Shown here: positions 34,978 to 43,970 of the stretch, piece by piece | Layout: the number at the start of each line of letters is the position of its first letter | How positions within the stretch are numbered: the first letter of the stretch is position 1 | NCBI GenBank assembly: GCA_023439505.1 | Contig: JAEXNR010000051.1 | Coordinates: forward strand, 1-64,000 | Source: Bacillota bacterium | GTDB taxonomy: Bacteria; Bacillota; Clostridia; Lachnospirales; Lachnospiraceae | Length of the DNA: 64,000 nt | Reading direction: 5' to 3' | Notes under the pieces: model-generated | What the model saw: the letters and a program-made list of their open reading frames with translations, nothing else | Database searches by the model: none | Told to the model about the DNA's origin: nothing | Position numbers and translations under genes: made by a program

Positions 34978-37857
34978 ATGGGTAAGAAATGGATACGAAC
35001 TATAATTGTGATACTTTCTACAGTGATACTGGGAATTGGCACAAAGGATCATGTCATTTGTGCCCAAAATGATCAAAATGCGGGGGCCGCAATTTACTAT
35101 GCAGGAGGGAGTAATGGTTCTGATACGAATGCTGGAACGGATAAAGACGCTCCATTTGCCACACTTGGTAAAGCACTTAGGGAAATCAGTACATTCAAAT
35201 CCGGTTTTTTTACGATCTATGTTGTGGGAGATACGGTAGAAAACGGGGAACTATCCGTTGGTTCAAATGATGCCAGGGTTAATGTTACCATTAAGAGCAT
35301 AGGTGCATCGAATGCTGTAATCAGGCGCGGAAGTAATTATTCCGGAAGAATGTTTTATATTCCTGCGGGTGCGACGTTAACCCTGGGAGGGGTAGAATTT
35401 TACGGAGCAGACCAAAAATTGGAAATAAATGGAGGCAAGGACTTGCTTTTAACGGACAGTATGATTTATAATGAAGGTACGCTTAACATTTATAACGGGG
35501 TCACCTTAAAGAATAACAGAGGCGGGCATCTTAGCAGTTTTGGCGGAGCAGTTTATAATAAAGGCAGTTTGGTGATCACCGGTGGTGTGATTACGGGTAA
35601 TCAGTCTAACATGGGTGGAGCGATTTATAATGATACGGGTAAGCTGTATCTTTATGGAGGAAGTATTAATCAAAACGAGGCCTCAACTTCAGGGGGAGCA
35701 ATATTTAATAAAGACGGAATACTGGCAATTTATGGTACTACTATTACAGAAAACAAAGCAGTCAGTTATGGCGGCGGAATAACCAATTATGGAGGTTCTT
35801 TAACCATCAGCGGTACTGTGGAAAGCAATAAATTCAATGGGATATCGACACCTGTGAACTCATCCGGGAATAGGACAGTAATCGGAGCAAATACTTCTGA
35901 GGTTGGAGCAGGCATCTTTAACGCAGGTACGATGGTAATGGAAGGCGGTAATATTCAGAATAACAAAGCCGATTCCAAAGGCGGAGCAATCATGAATACA
36001 GGGATACTTACCATGTCGGGTGGTTTGATATCAAGGAATGAAATTGGAAATATGAATTCGGTCACTACTTCCTGCGGCGGAGGAATATATAATGAAGGAA
36101 GTTTATCACTGATCGGAGGAACAATGGAAGTGAATAAGGCCAGAAGGGGTGGTGCGATTTATTCCATGATGTCACTGACACTCTCTGGTACGGCATCTAT
36201 TCCAAGTGGATATGGATCTGAATATGCCAATGATATCTTTATGGGAGAACCCCTTATCATAGGAGCTGATTGGACAGATAGTAAGACAATTTCCATTTCT
36301 ACGGATTTCTACGGAGAAGATAAAAAGATTGTTGTGCTGCAAAAGAAAAATACGAAACCCATTAGTCAATGGATTAATCTGAAAGACGCACCTTATGGTT
36401 ATTATCTGAAAGAGGATGGGACTCTGGCCTTTGATGCAAGCAAGAATCTGAAAATATGTTATGTAGATGCCAGGTATGGAAATGATAAGAGTGGACTGGG
36501 AAGTATGTCAAGTCCATATCAGACAATTCAAAAGGCGGTAAGCGCCATAGAAACATCTTATATTAAGGGGTATATTTATCTTCAATCGGATATTACAATT
36601 CATACACCTCTGATTATTCGAAAAGATATTTCTATATTTACTGACCCCATTCTAAATGATGGCACGGAAAGTGAAATTAAGTGTTCTGATGACTTTCAGC
36701 CCTTAACCATTACCGAAGAGAGCAATGGAACGTTAGAAAAAATTAATATTAATGCCATGATTTGTAACCTGGGAACCCTGAGCTTATTTAATCTGGATAA
36801 GTCAGATACAAAGATCCCTGCCATCAGTTTAAATGGTGCCGGAAAATGTGAAACTATCATTCTGAATGATGGGTTGCTTATGATGTACAATAATTCTCAG
36901 CTTAAGGGCTGTAAATCGGCTGCAGTTAAAAATAATCGTACCTTCCATATGAATGGAGGAAGCATCAGTAAAAACTACGGATATGGAGTATATAATGACG
37001 GGTTGTTTCTTATGGATGGAAAAGGCCGGATCACAAATAATAAGAATACCGGTGTATATAATAACGCTATATTCCGCCTGACAGACGGAGAGATCAGCTT
37101 TAATTCCTCTGAGGATACAGGCGGAATTGCAAATCATGGAGTCTTTGAGATGAGTGGAGGGATTATCTCAGACAATGATGGAAAATTGTGTGGTGGTATC
37201 TATATTGACAAAGACAAGGAAGGCAGATTGAGCGGAGGAACAATAAAAGAGAATGTTTCTTCCAGAACATTTGGTAAAGGAATTTATTGTGATGCGGGTG
37301 CAAAACTGCATTTATCCGGAGATATTATGGTAGAACAGAAAAATGATATTTGTCTTGTCTACGATCCGGTCAATTTAAAATCATTTGGTATCATTATGGA
37401 TGGAAAGCTAAAGGATACCAATTCTACCTTTCTCATTACAAGAAAAATAGTCAAAGATAATCAGCTCATAGATGATACCACTGCCGGAGATCAATTGTTA
37501 TATCATGGCAGTAATTATGGTTTTACAAAAGAAGATGCGATGAAATTCCTATGTGCTACAACCGACAGGAAGCAGAATCTATACTACTGTGTGAATGAGT
37601 ATGGCAAATTGATTTGCAATATTGAGAATTTTACAGTTGCTGTTAAAGCTGATAAGATCTACTATGATGGTAATCCCAAAAGTGTATCCTCCGTTAAAGT
37701 TACAAATGGTGATATTGAACTACACCAGTATGTTAATTATCAGGTGCGATATGAGAATAATATTAAGGCAGGAGATAAGGCAAAAATGATCATAGAAGGT
37801 ATAAATAATTACACAGGAATGCAGACCTTATATTTTACAATATATCCGGTAAATTAG
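34978..37857 (+). CDS. Large secreted beta-helix surface protein
   Basis: A 959-residue protein with a signal peptide (about 1-29, ending ICAQ). Residues 35-430 hold about a dozen repeats of the pattern GGAIYN-x-G-x-L-x(4)-GG-x-I-x-x-N-x-A, a right-handed parallel beta-helix as in pectate-lyase-like adhesins; a second helix follows from about 495 to 800. The C-terminal about 75 residues (DKIYYDGNPKSVSSV, GDKAKMIIEGINNYTG) resemble an MBG-like Ig domain. No LPXTG motif or membrane tail is seen. It likely acts outside the cell in adhesion or glycan binding. Catalytic residues cannot be named. AAGGAGGG precedes the ATG. Confidence 0.8.
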   Translation: MGKKWIRTIIVILSTVILGIGTKDHVICAQNDQNAGAAIYYAGGSNGSDTNAGTDKDAPFATLGKALREISTFKSGFFTIYVVGDTVENGELSVGSNDARVNVTIKSIGASNAVIRRGSNYSGRMFYIPAGATLTLGGVEFYGADQKLEINGGKDLLLTDSMIYNEGTLNIYNGVTLKNNRGGHLSSFGGAVYNKGSLVITGGVITGNQSNMGGAIYNDTGKLYLYGGSINQNEASTSGGAIFNKDGILAIYGTTITENKAVSYGGGITNYGGSLTISGTVESNKFNGISTPVNSSGNRTVIGANTSEVGAGIFNAGTMVMEGGNIQNNKADSKGGAIMNTGILTMSGGLISRNEIGNMNSVTTSCGGGIYNEGSLSLIGGTMEVNKARRGGAIYSMMSLTLSGTASIPSGYGSEYANDIFMGEPLIIGADWTDSKTISISTDFYGEDKKIVVLQKKNTKPISQWINLKDAPYGYYLKEDGTLAFDASKNLKICYVDARYGNDKSGLGSMSSPYQTIQKAVSAIETSYIKGYIYLQSDITIHTPLIIRKDISIFTDPILNDGTESEIKCSDDFQPLTITEESNGTLEKININAMICNLGTLSLFNLDKSDTKIPAISLNGAGKCETIILNDGLLMMYNNSQLKGCKSAAVKNNRTFHMNGGSISKNYGYGVYNDGLFLMDGKGRITNNKNTGVYNNAIFRLTDGEISFNSSEDTGGIANHGVFEMSGGIISDNDGKLCGGIYIDKDKEGRLSGGTIKENVSSRTFGKGIYCDAGAKLHLSGDIMVEQKNDICLVYDPVNLKSFGIIMDGKLKDTNSTFLITRKIVKDNQLIDDTTAGDQLLYHGSNYGFTKEDAMKFLCATTDRKQNLYYCVNEYGKLICNIENFTVAVKADKIYYDGNPKSVSSVKVTNGDIELHQYVNYQVRYENNIKAGDKAKMIIEGINNYTGMQTLYFTIYPVN

Positions 37858-37908
37858 AAGGATAATTATTTGTGATTAAACCGATAAGACGTTTTCCTGT
37901 AAGAAATG

Positions 37909-37950
37909 TAAAACACCTTGAACTGTGCGCTGCAGTCCAAGGTGTTTTCT
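37909..37950 (+). terminator. Terminator of the surface protein gene
   Basis: AAAACACCTTG and CAAGGTGTTTT are perfect arms around a 17-base loop containing a GCGC centre. It is followed by CTCTGTG. Confidence 0.85.
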
Positions 37951-38065
37951 CTGTGCGCCTCTCAGGCGTACTTCAATCGGGTCTCACGATCTAATATTAG
38001 GTTTAGGGTAAGAAGCTAACCGGTATAAGCAGTAGGTTTTAAGATTTGACGGTGGCGGTCAAAAC

Positions 38066-38839
38066 TTATTTTGTCCATTCCGGATTAATAATTGGAGGTG
38101 CGGGTTTCATGTTATCGTGAGAGTGAGGAGCTCCGTTACACCAGCTGACCTGTTGTTTCTGAAGTAATTTCATGCAGATAAATACAACGGACTTGTCGGT
38201 GAATTCCTGGAAGACTTCTTCGTTCGGGAAGCCTTCAATCGGTGTTCCGCAATTGTCGATATCGGCATCAAATACAGCCGACCATAAAAGTTCACAATAG
38301 ACAGGCTCATTAAATATTTCAATATTTGATCTGTCTGCTTCTCTGATGTTTTTACCCATTCTCTGTTCATCAAAATATCTGGCGACCATTGACGGAAGAT
38401 TAGGAGTAACCTGCGGATGTTCTCCCTTAAAATCAACTCTGGTATAAGCCTTGAATGGTACATGAACGGTAGTATCTTTAATGCTTCCGCCGATTGCACT
38501 ACCTCTTGAACAAGTCTTAACTGCGTATTCAATATTTTTTCTGATATAACCTTCTATGAATACTTTGTCAGTCGGAGGAATGTATCTGGACTGTGTTAAA
38601 AAGACCTGTTTTTCAATTCGTTTGATTTCATATGTGGGCTCATTTAGCTTGATTTTCGACTCGGAATCTATCTGAATGACGAATTCGGCAAGTACTTTGG
38701 GGATTTTATAATCTCCGCCACACCAAGGAAAATTTTCTGCCCTGGAAAGTGTATCGGCATTTAAAACCGCAGCATCACATTCATTGTGGCAAACATTACA
38801 ATTGTCAATATTTTTATCATCTTTAAAATTATTATACAT
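38066..38839 (-). CDS. CsxC-like / DUF3794-type spore coat protein
   Basis: A 257-residue protein, Cys-rich at the N-terminus (CNVCHNEC), followed by a region with two repeats of the form FVIQIDSESKIKL, QVFLTQSRYIP, KVFIEGYIRKNIEYA. This is the DUF3794/SPOCS-like pattern of spore morphogenetic proteins such as CsxC of the Clostridium exosporium. AAGGAGG lies before the ATG. The gene is single and ends near a TTTGAC/GTCAAA hairpin at 38045-38063. Assignment to CsxC is by pattern only; coat or exosporium location is inference. Confidence 0.6.
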   Translation of the reverse strand: MYNNFKDDKNIDNCNVCHNECDAAVLNADTLSRAENFPWCGGDYKIPKVLAEFVIQIDSESKIKLNEPTYEIKRIEKQVFLTQSRYIPPTDKVFIEGYIRKNIEYAVKTCSRGSAIGGSIKDTTVHVPFKAYTRVDFKGEHPQVTPNLPSMVARYFDEQRMGKNIREADRSNIEIFNEPVYCELLWSAVFDADIDNCGTPIEGFPNEEVFQEFTDKSVVFICMKLLQKQQVSWCNGAPHSHDNMKPAPPIINPEWTK

Positions 38840-39011
38840 ATTTTTTCCTCCTTCAATTTATGGCATTCCCAATATTCTCTTGGTGGCCTAATATATATTA
38901 TTCGTTCTGATACAAAATGTGACAGTATATGAGCTGATAATATTTATAACACCAAAAAACGTCAGAATTCGCTTTAAAAGGAGAATTATTGAAATAGAGG
39001 AACGGAGCAGG

Positions 39012-39359
39012 CTAAAGGCGAGCTTTTTTTGAATTATCTTTCAAAATATGATTCAATATTGTGATGATGAAAGCAGCAAGCAGTGAATTAAGAAATCCCC
39101 CCATTGTGATTTGTGGGACGAAATGATCTGCCAGCATAATGGTCCAGGAATTAATCACCAGGCCAAATAAGCCAAGTGTTATGATACTGATCGGTAAGGT
39201 AATGAGTAAAAGCAGGGGTTTAAGCAGGATATTAACGAGTAGAAGCACCAATCCCATAACAAACAGAGAGGAAATAGCTTCAATCACCACGGTATCAATC
39301 ACCTTGGATAATAGATAAATTGTTATAATTATGGATAAATATTTTGATATAAGTCTCAC
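39012..39359 (-). CDS. Phage-holin-4-like membrane protein (YvlD type)
   Basis: A 115-residue protein with four hydrophobic segments (about 6-25, 28-50, 52-72, 88-105), of the holin superfamily IV-like family that includes YvlD of Bacillus. These are usually chromosomal envelope-stress proteins, not phage lysis proteins. It is the last gene of a minus-strand operon beginning with a DUF2089 gene at 40595. Function is unproven. Confidence 0.8.
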   Translation of the reverse strand: MRLISKYLSIIITIYLLSKVIDTVVIEAISSLFVMGLVLLLVNILLKPLLLLITLPISIITLGLFGLVINSWTIMLADHFVPQITMGGFLNSLLAAFIITILNHILKDNSKKARL

Positions 39360-39384
39360 GGTTTTGCCTCCATATGGTTTGTGC

Positions 39385-39690
39385 TTACAGCACTCTGATC
39401 GTGATGGTCACTTTGTCAGTACGGATACCGACGAGTTCATAGGGACCGGAATCCGTAACAGAATCAAATAATCTCATTAACGCTTGAATCAGGTTTCTTA
39501 AAGCAGGAACAGAAATAACGGAAGGCGAGGAAGTGGATTTCTTTGGATGAACTATACTGATGAGCAGGAGCAGGTCAAGAAAACAATCCATGATTTCCTG
39601 AATTACAAAGATAGGAATGGGAAATCCTATCAGTTTGCGATCTGTCAACTGTAACCTGATCCATAACAGAGGAAAATGTTTAATCCACAT
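39385..39690 (-). CDS. Small membrane-associated protein in DUF2089 operon
   Basis: A 101-residue protein with a hydrophobic first half and a conserved-looking tail (GPYELVGIRTDKVTITIRVL). I do not recognise a named family. ATG codons at 39696 and 39690 are possible; AAGGTG lies seven bases before the second, so that is used. It overlaps the preceding gene by 11 bases and lies 25 bases before the holin-like gene, which supports its reality. It probably works with both in membrane stress or integrity. Confidence 0.6.
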   Translation of the reverse strand: MWIKHFPLLWIRLQLTDRKLIGFPIPIFVIQEIMDCFLDLLLLISIVHPKKSTSSPSVISVPALRNLIQALMRLFDSVTDSGPYELVGIRTDKVTITIRVL

Positions 39691-40123
39691 ATACATGCAC
39701 CTTAATCATTGCTTTGTGACCTTCATCCCATGCCTCAACCTCTACGATATTTGGATCGTCCAGGGTTCCGTTAATGATTTCTTCAATGATACTTGCATAA
39801 TTGATATTTGTAATATCAATCCCTTTTGCTTCTATTTCTCTTCTGGCATCAGCGGGTACGAAAGATGTCATCTTATCTGCTATTTCTCCAATGGTTGTCA
39901 AAAGACGAAGAGGAACATTAACATTTACATTCACTGATTGATCGTTGGAAGTTACTCTCACTTTTAGAAACTTATAATTGTTTCTGAACTTCACCGGACT
40001 GGTTTGCAGCGGGATATTTTCTTCCACTCTGGACAAATTCAGTGCTTCTAATAAATCCATGCCCTCTGATGCTGAGATCTGTCCTTTTTCAACCATTTCT
40101 AAAATTTTCAATTGTTCGCTCAT
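39680..40123 (-). CDS. SHOCT-like/DUF protein (YvlB-related)
   Basis: A 147-residue protein. The first 30 residues (QLKILEMVEKGQISASEGMDLLEAL) form a SHOCT-like short helix pair also found at the end of the DUF2089 protein encoded upstream. The rest is beta-rich (FLKVRVTSNDQSVNVNVNVPL), similar to the core of YvlB/DUF4097-related proteins. The long frame up to 40270 lacks a ribosome site; GGAGGG lies a few bases before ATG 40123. It is part of the minus-strand operon. Confidence 0.7.
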   Translation of the reverse strand: MSEQLKILEMVEKGQISASEGMDLLEALNLSRVEENIPLQTSPVKFRNNYKFLKVRVTSNDQSVNVNVNVPLRLLTTIGEIADKMTSFVPADARREIEAKGIDITNINYASIIEEIINGTLDDPNIVEVEAWDEGHKAMIKVHVYVD

Positions 40124-40205
40124 AAGAACCCTCCATCCGCCGCTTAAGCGGCACAATATTATGAAACACTTTCTGAAAACATATACCCGTACTCCCCCAT
40201 GGGGA

Positions 40206-40595
40206 TTACAGGCTTTTAATCCGTTCTGTAGCTTCTTTTGCCGAAATTTCTCCCTTTGAAAGCAGTTCAAGAATTTCGTTCTTTGCGGATTCTTTCTGCT
40301 CTTTTTCTTTCACAGAATCTTTTGAGATAACCTCAAATCCCAACCCCTTGATCACCGTATCAAGTTTGCTGCGTACGGTAGGATAGGAAATACCCATTTC
40401 TTTTTCGACGTCCTTAATATTTCCCCTGCATTTGATAAATACCTTTACGAAGTTAAGATCGTCTTCCGGGAGACGGCAGAATTCGCAGGGCTGAAAATTT
40501 CCTTCGATTGCGGTGGAACATTTCGGGCAGCCGAGCTTTGTAATAATAAGTTTTTCTCCGCAAACGGGACACATGCCCGGTGCTTTGTATTTCAT
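40206..40595 (-). CDS. DUF2089 family protein (zinc-ribbon and HTH)
   Basis: A 129-residue protein with two CxxC pairs of a zinc ribbon (CPVCGEKL, CPKC) plus a CEFC, then a helix-turn-helix (GNIKDVEKEMGISYPTVRSKLD) and a C-terminal SHOCT-like segment. DUF2089 proteins often head operons like this and probably act as transcription regulators. A TTG at 40607 lies in frame; ATG 40595 is preferred. It is divergent from the aminotransferase gene. Confidence 0.8.
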   Translation of the reverse strand: MKYKAPGMCPVCGEKLIITKLGCPKCSTAIEGNFQPCEFCRLPEDDLNFVKVFIKCRGNIKDVEKEMGISYPTVRSKLDTVIKGLGFEVISKDSVKEKEQKESAKNEILELLSKGEISAKEATERIKSL

Positions 40596-40665
40596 ATTTT
40601 TCACCAACCTGTTATATTATGATAGTTATAATATATCGCTATTACTTAAATATGTCAATAATAAA

Positions 40666-40701
40666 ATTAATAATATTAATATAAACATTAATAATATTAA
40701 T
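40666..40701. repeat. AT-rich direct repeat in the divergent promoter region
   Basis: ATTAATAATATTAAT occurs at 40666-40680 and again at 40687-40701; each is built of self-complementary ATTAAT halves. It lies 71 bases upstream of the DUF2089 gene and may be an autoregulatory operator. Nothing else is seen in 40596-40919. Confidence 0.6.
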
Positions 40702-40919
40702 TATTGAATTTATTATATTGATTGAGATGTTTGATTTGATACGGACTTGCAACGAATCCTGTCGTGATTAACAATGCCCAATATTTGTCGAATAATAAAA
40801 ATATTCCTCATCTTCCAAATTATGATTCATTATGATACAATACAGATGTATTTTACAGAGGATTTTTGGCATAAATGTCAAAAAGGCAAGATGAATTGCC
40901 GGGGTTAGGAGAGAAGCAT

Positions 40920-42092
40920 ATGCAATTTTCAAAGAGAATGGATCAATTTGGAGACAGTATATTTGCCAAATTGCTGGAGATAAAACATAGGAAAGTAGAA
41001 AATGGGGAACCTGTGATTGATTTAAGTATCGGTACACCCAATATTCCACCGTCCAAACATATTATGGATGCACTTTGTGCTGCAGCTGCGGATGAGAGAA
41101 ATTATGTCTATGCCATTAACGATCAGAATGCTTTGCTGGATGCAGTCAGCTATTGGTATAAAAAGAGATATAATGTGGAACTGAATCCGAAAACAGAAAT
41201 ATGTTCCCTGTTAGGTTCCCAGGAGGGATTTGCACATGTTGCCATGACGTTAGTGAATGAAGACGATCTGGTACTGGTACCGGATCCCTGTTATCCCATC
41301 TTTGCAGACGGACCGAAGATGGTTGGTGCAAATTTATACTATATGCCACAGAAGGAAGAAAACAATTATCTCATTCAATTATCGGATATTCCGCAAGAGA
41401 TTGCTAACCGGGCGAAGCTGATGATTGTTTCCTATCCGAATAATCCCACTGCGGTAATGGCGCCGGATTGTTTCTATCATGAACTGATTGCGTTTGCCAG
41501 AAAATATGATATTGTAGTACTTTATGATAACGCATACAGCGAGCTGGTATTTGATAATAAAAGGTGTGAGAGTTTTCTGTCCTATCCGGGAGCCAGAGAA
41601 GTAGGGGTAGAATTTAATTCTCTTTCTAAAACCTATGGACTTGCCGGTGCAAGAATCGGTTTTTGCCTGGGGAATCACGAAATTGTGGCGAAGTTAAAGA
41701 TGGTGAAATCCAACCTTGATTATGGAATGTTTATTCCTATCCAAAAAGCTGCCATTGCAGCTGTTACCGGAAATCAAAACTGTGTGAAAGAAACCAGAAA
41801 TGCCTATGAGATTCGTAGAAATGTTCTTTGCAACGGATTAAACGCAATTGGATGGAAGGTTGACAAATCGGAAGCAACCATGTTTGTATGGGCGAAAATT
41901 CCAAAAGGGTATTCAGATTGTGCATCATTTGCCATGGAATTGGTGGAACGTGCCGGAGTTCTTGTAACACCGGGCAGTGCATTCGGACCGTCTGGAGAAG
42001 GATTTGTAAGAATTGCTCTGGTTCAGGGAGAAGAGACTCTAAACCGCGCGGTGAATGCAATTAAGGAAAGCAAAATTTTAATCAGGGAGTAA
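40920..42092 (+). CDS. PLP-dependent class I aminotransferase
   Basis: A 390-residue fold-type-I aminotransferase resembling LL-diaminopimelate or aromatic aminotransferases. Motifs: SIGTPNIPP near the N-terminus, SYPNNPT for substrate carboxylate contact, LYDNAYSELVFD with PLP-binding Asp/Tyr, and the Schiff-base Lys in FNSLSKTYGLAGARIGF. GEGFVRIAL holds the C-terminal Arg. An earlier start at 40875 is possible, but TAGGAG at 40906-40911 lies eight bases before ATG 40920. The exact substrate is uncertain. It is followed by tandem repeats and a terminator. Confidence 0.85.
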   Translation: MQFSKRMDQFGDSIFAKLLEIKHRKVENGEPVIDLSIGTPNIPPSKHIMDALCAAAADERNYVYAINDQNALLDAVSYWYKKRYNVELNPKTEICSLLGSQEGFAHVAMTLVNEDDLVLVPDPCYPIFADGPKMVGANLYYMPQKEENNYLIQLSDIPQEIANRAKLMIVSYPNNPTAVMAPDCFYHELIAFARKYDIVVLYDNAYSELVFDNKRCESFLSYPGAREVGVEFNSLSKTYGLAGARIGFCLGNHEIVAKLKMVKSNLDYGMFIPIQKAAIAAVTGNQNCVKETRNAYEIRRNVLCNGLNAIGWKVDKSEATMFVWAKIPKGYSDCASFAMELVERAGVLVTPGSAFGPSGEGFVRIALVQGEETLNRAVNAIKESKILIRE

Positions 42093-42105
42093 TGAAGTAC
42101 TGAGA

Positions 42106-42240
42106 AACAGGATAGATAAGAACAGGATAGATAAGAACAGGATAGATAGGAGCAGGATAATTAAGAAACAGGATAGATAAGAACAGAATTGATAGGAGCA
42201 GGATAATTAAGAAACAGGATAGACAGGAACAGAATATTAG
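42106..42240. repeat. 15-bp tandem repeat array
   Basis: About nine units of AACAGGATAGATAAG and variants (AGCAGGATAATTAAG, AACAGAATTGATAGG), with a higher-order pattern in which pairs of variant units recur. It lies between the aminotransferase gene and its terminator, outside coding sequence. Confidence 0.85.
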
Positions 42241-42270
42241 AATAGGACAATTGGAAAAAGAAATGAGTAT

Positions 42271-42308
42271 GGTCTTAACGGAATAAGTTCTCTGGGAAGA
42301 CCTTTTTC
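42271..42308 (+). terminator. Terminator of the aminotransferase gene
   Basis: GGTCTT (42271-42276) pairs with AAGACC (42297-42302), followed by TTTTTCT. Confidence 0.6.
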
Positions 42309-42447
42309 TATTTCTGTGGAACACTATAATACGCATGATCCGAAGGATCCTGCACATAATAGTCAGGAAACAGGATAATTTTTCAAATATACAGTCAAAC
42401 ATCTTTATTTGATCATAACAAAAGGAAGATTCTGAAGGAGGACCGTT

Positions 42448-43929
42448 ATGGGGTTTCGACAAAAGCATGGGTACCTGATCATTGGTATGGTGCTGCTGTT
42501 GTTTGTTACAGCATGTTCCGCTCATCCGGGTGAAAAAAATGAATTACCTGAGAATGAGGTGAATTTACAAGGCACCGGTTTTCAAAATCTTGAATTGCCT
42601 GACCATTACAATATCCGGCAATTTGAGGGTTTGACATTGAATTTTATTGTTGAGAATAATTTGTATGCGAATATCCTGACCCATGAAAGTGAGGAATTTT
42701 CAGAGATCACCGGTATCAACATCAACATAAAGGCGGTTGATTTTGATACGTTGATACAGAAGGTGAATTTGGATTTTATTACACAGTCAGGGAAATACCA
42801 GATCATATATGTGGATCCCTATCAAACCTTAAACCGGTTTTATGATTGTCTTGAAATTCTGGATCCCTATAATAAGGCGAAGGATCAGCCTCATATTATT
42901 GGTTTTCTTGATGACTTTATAGACTTTCAGACAGAAGTATGTTCTTATTTTATGAACAAAAATCAGGCCTATACGATTCCTTTTGACAGTACCACGATGA
43001 TCCTTTATTATCGCAAGGATATTATTGATCAATATAAGAATGCGTTTCAACAGGATATGGGATATGATCCCACCCCCGGTACGAAAGATTTTACCTGGGA
43101 AAGATATTGTGAGGTTGCCAAATGGATTAACGAGAATGTCCCCAATGAGGAAGTCATGTATGGAAGCGGGGTAATGGCACAGGAGCATAATTCCATCTTT
43201 TGTGAATTTTCCAATATTTTGGATGCTTATGGCGGCGATTATTTTCAGGACAAGAATATAGACACTTTGGGCACAAGGGATTATCAACTGGTCAATGCCC
43301 TGGATGAAAATTTTATTCAGGCTCTGGATATGTATAAAAAGGTGGTGGATGTATCTGCTCCGGAAAGTGTAAACTGGAATTGGACGGACGCGGCCACAGC
43401 TTTTCGGAACGGGGAGATTGCCATGATGGCCAATTGGGATGAGAATTATACCTATGTGGAAGATAAGATTTTATCCAAGGTGGCCGGTAAGGTAGGATAT
43501 GCGATCTTACCCTATGGGGATACGAAAAGCGGCAATATCTATGGCGGTTCCGGAATCGGAATTAATAAATATGCTTCCGAGAAGGAGAAAAAAGCAGCAT
43601 GGCTTTATATCGTCTGGGCTACCTCGAAGGAGATGCAGTTAAAGGTATTGCTGCATCCGGAAGGAGGGAGCTTACCCACCAGAAAATCTGTATATGACCA
43701 GTTGTCCATAGATAGGAATGATCTTAATTCCACTACAAATTCAGATTTTTTACTTAAGCATATGAAAGCAGTTTTAATGGCCTGGGATCCGGACAATCTT
43801 TATCTAAGACCAAAGATTTCTAACTTTTATGATGTGGAGAAGGTTTTGACTCATCATTTGCACCAAATGATTGCGAACAACCTGGATAGTCATACGGTCA
43901 GTGTACAGATTGATATGGATCTGAAGTAG
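42448..43929 (+). CDS. Extracellular solute-binding lipoprotein (family 1)
   Basis: A 493-residue lipoprotein (signal to ...LFVTAC, Cys23) of the sugar-binding family 1 fold. GGDYF, WGxE-like AMMANWDENY and KAAWLYIVWATSKEMQ match carbohydrate binders. Its cognate permease is not adjacent; it is followed 41 bases later by a YesM-type kinase and YesN regulator, so it probably senses an extracellular sugar for that kinase. AGGAGG precedes the start. Confidence 0.8.
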   Translation: MGFRQKHGYLIIGMVLLLFVTACSAHPGEKNELPENEVNLQGTGFQNLELPDHYNIRQFEGLTLNFIVENNLYANILTHESEEFSEITGININIKAVDFDTLIQKVNLDFITQSGKYQIIYVDPYQTLNRFYDCLEILDPYNKAKDQPHIIGFLDDFIDFQTEVCSYFMNKNQAYTIPFDSTTMILYYRKDIIDQYKNAFQQDMGYDPTPGTKDFTWERYCEVAKWINENVPNEEVMYGSGVMAQEHNSIFCEFSNILDAYGGDYFQDKNIDTLGTRDYQLVNALDENFIQALDMYKKVVDVSAPESVNWNWTDAATAFRNGEIAMMANWDENYTYVEDKILSKVAGKVGYAILPYGDTKSGNIYGGSGIGINKYASEKEKKAAWLYIVWATSKEMQLKVLLHPEGGSLPTRKSVYDQLSIDRNDLNSTTNSDFLLKHMKAVLMAWDPDNLYLRPKISNFYDVEKVLTHHLHQMIANNLDSHTVSVQIDMDLK

Positions 43930-43970
43930 TACGGTGCAATGTTACGAAGTCAGGAGGAACGTGGATAGCA

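Noticed and set aside
39012..39359. Holin-like gene as a sign of a prophage
   Set aside because: No other phage genes are nearby and this family is usually chromosomal (YvlD type).
42082..42525. A 147-codon minus-strand frame rich in repeated YPVLI units
   Set aside because: It is a translation of the non-coding 15-bp repeat array and overlaps the start of the binding-protein gene.
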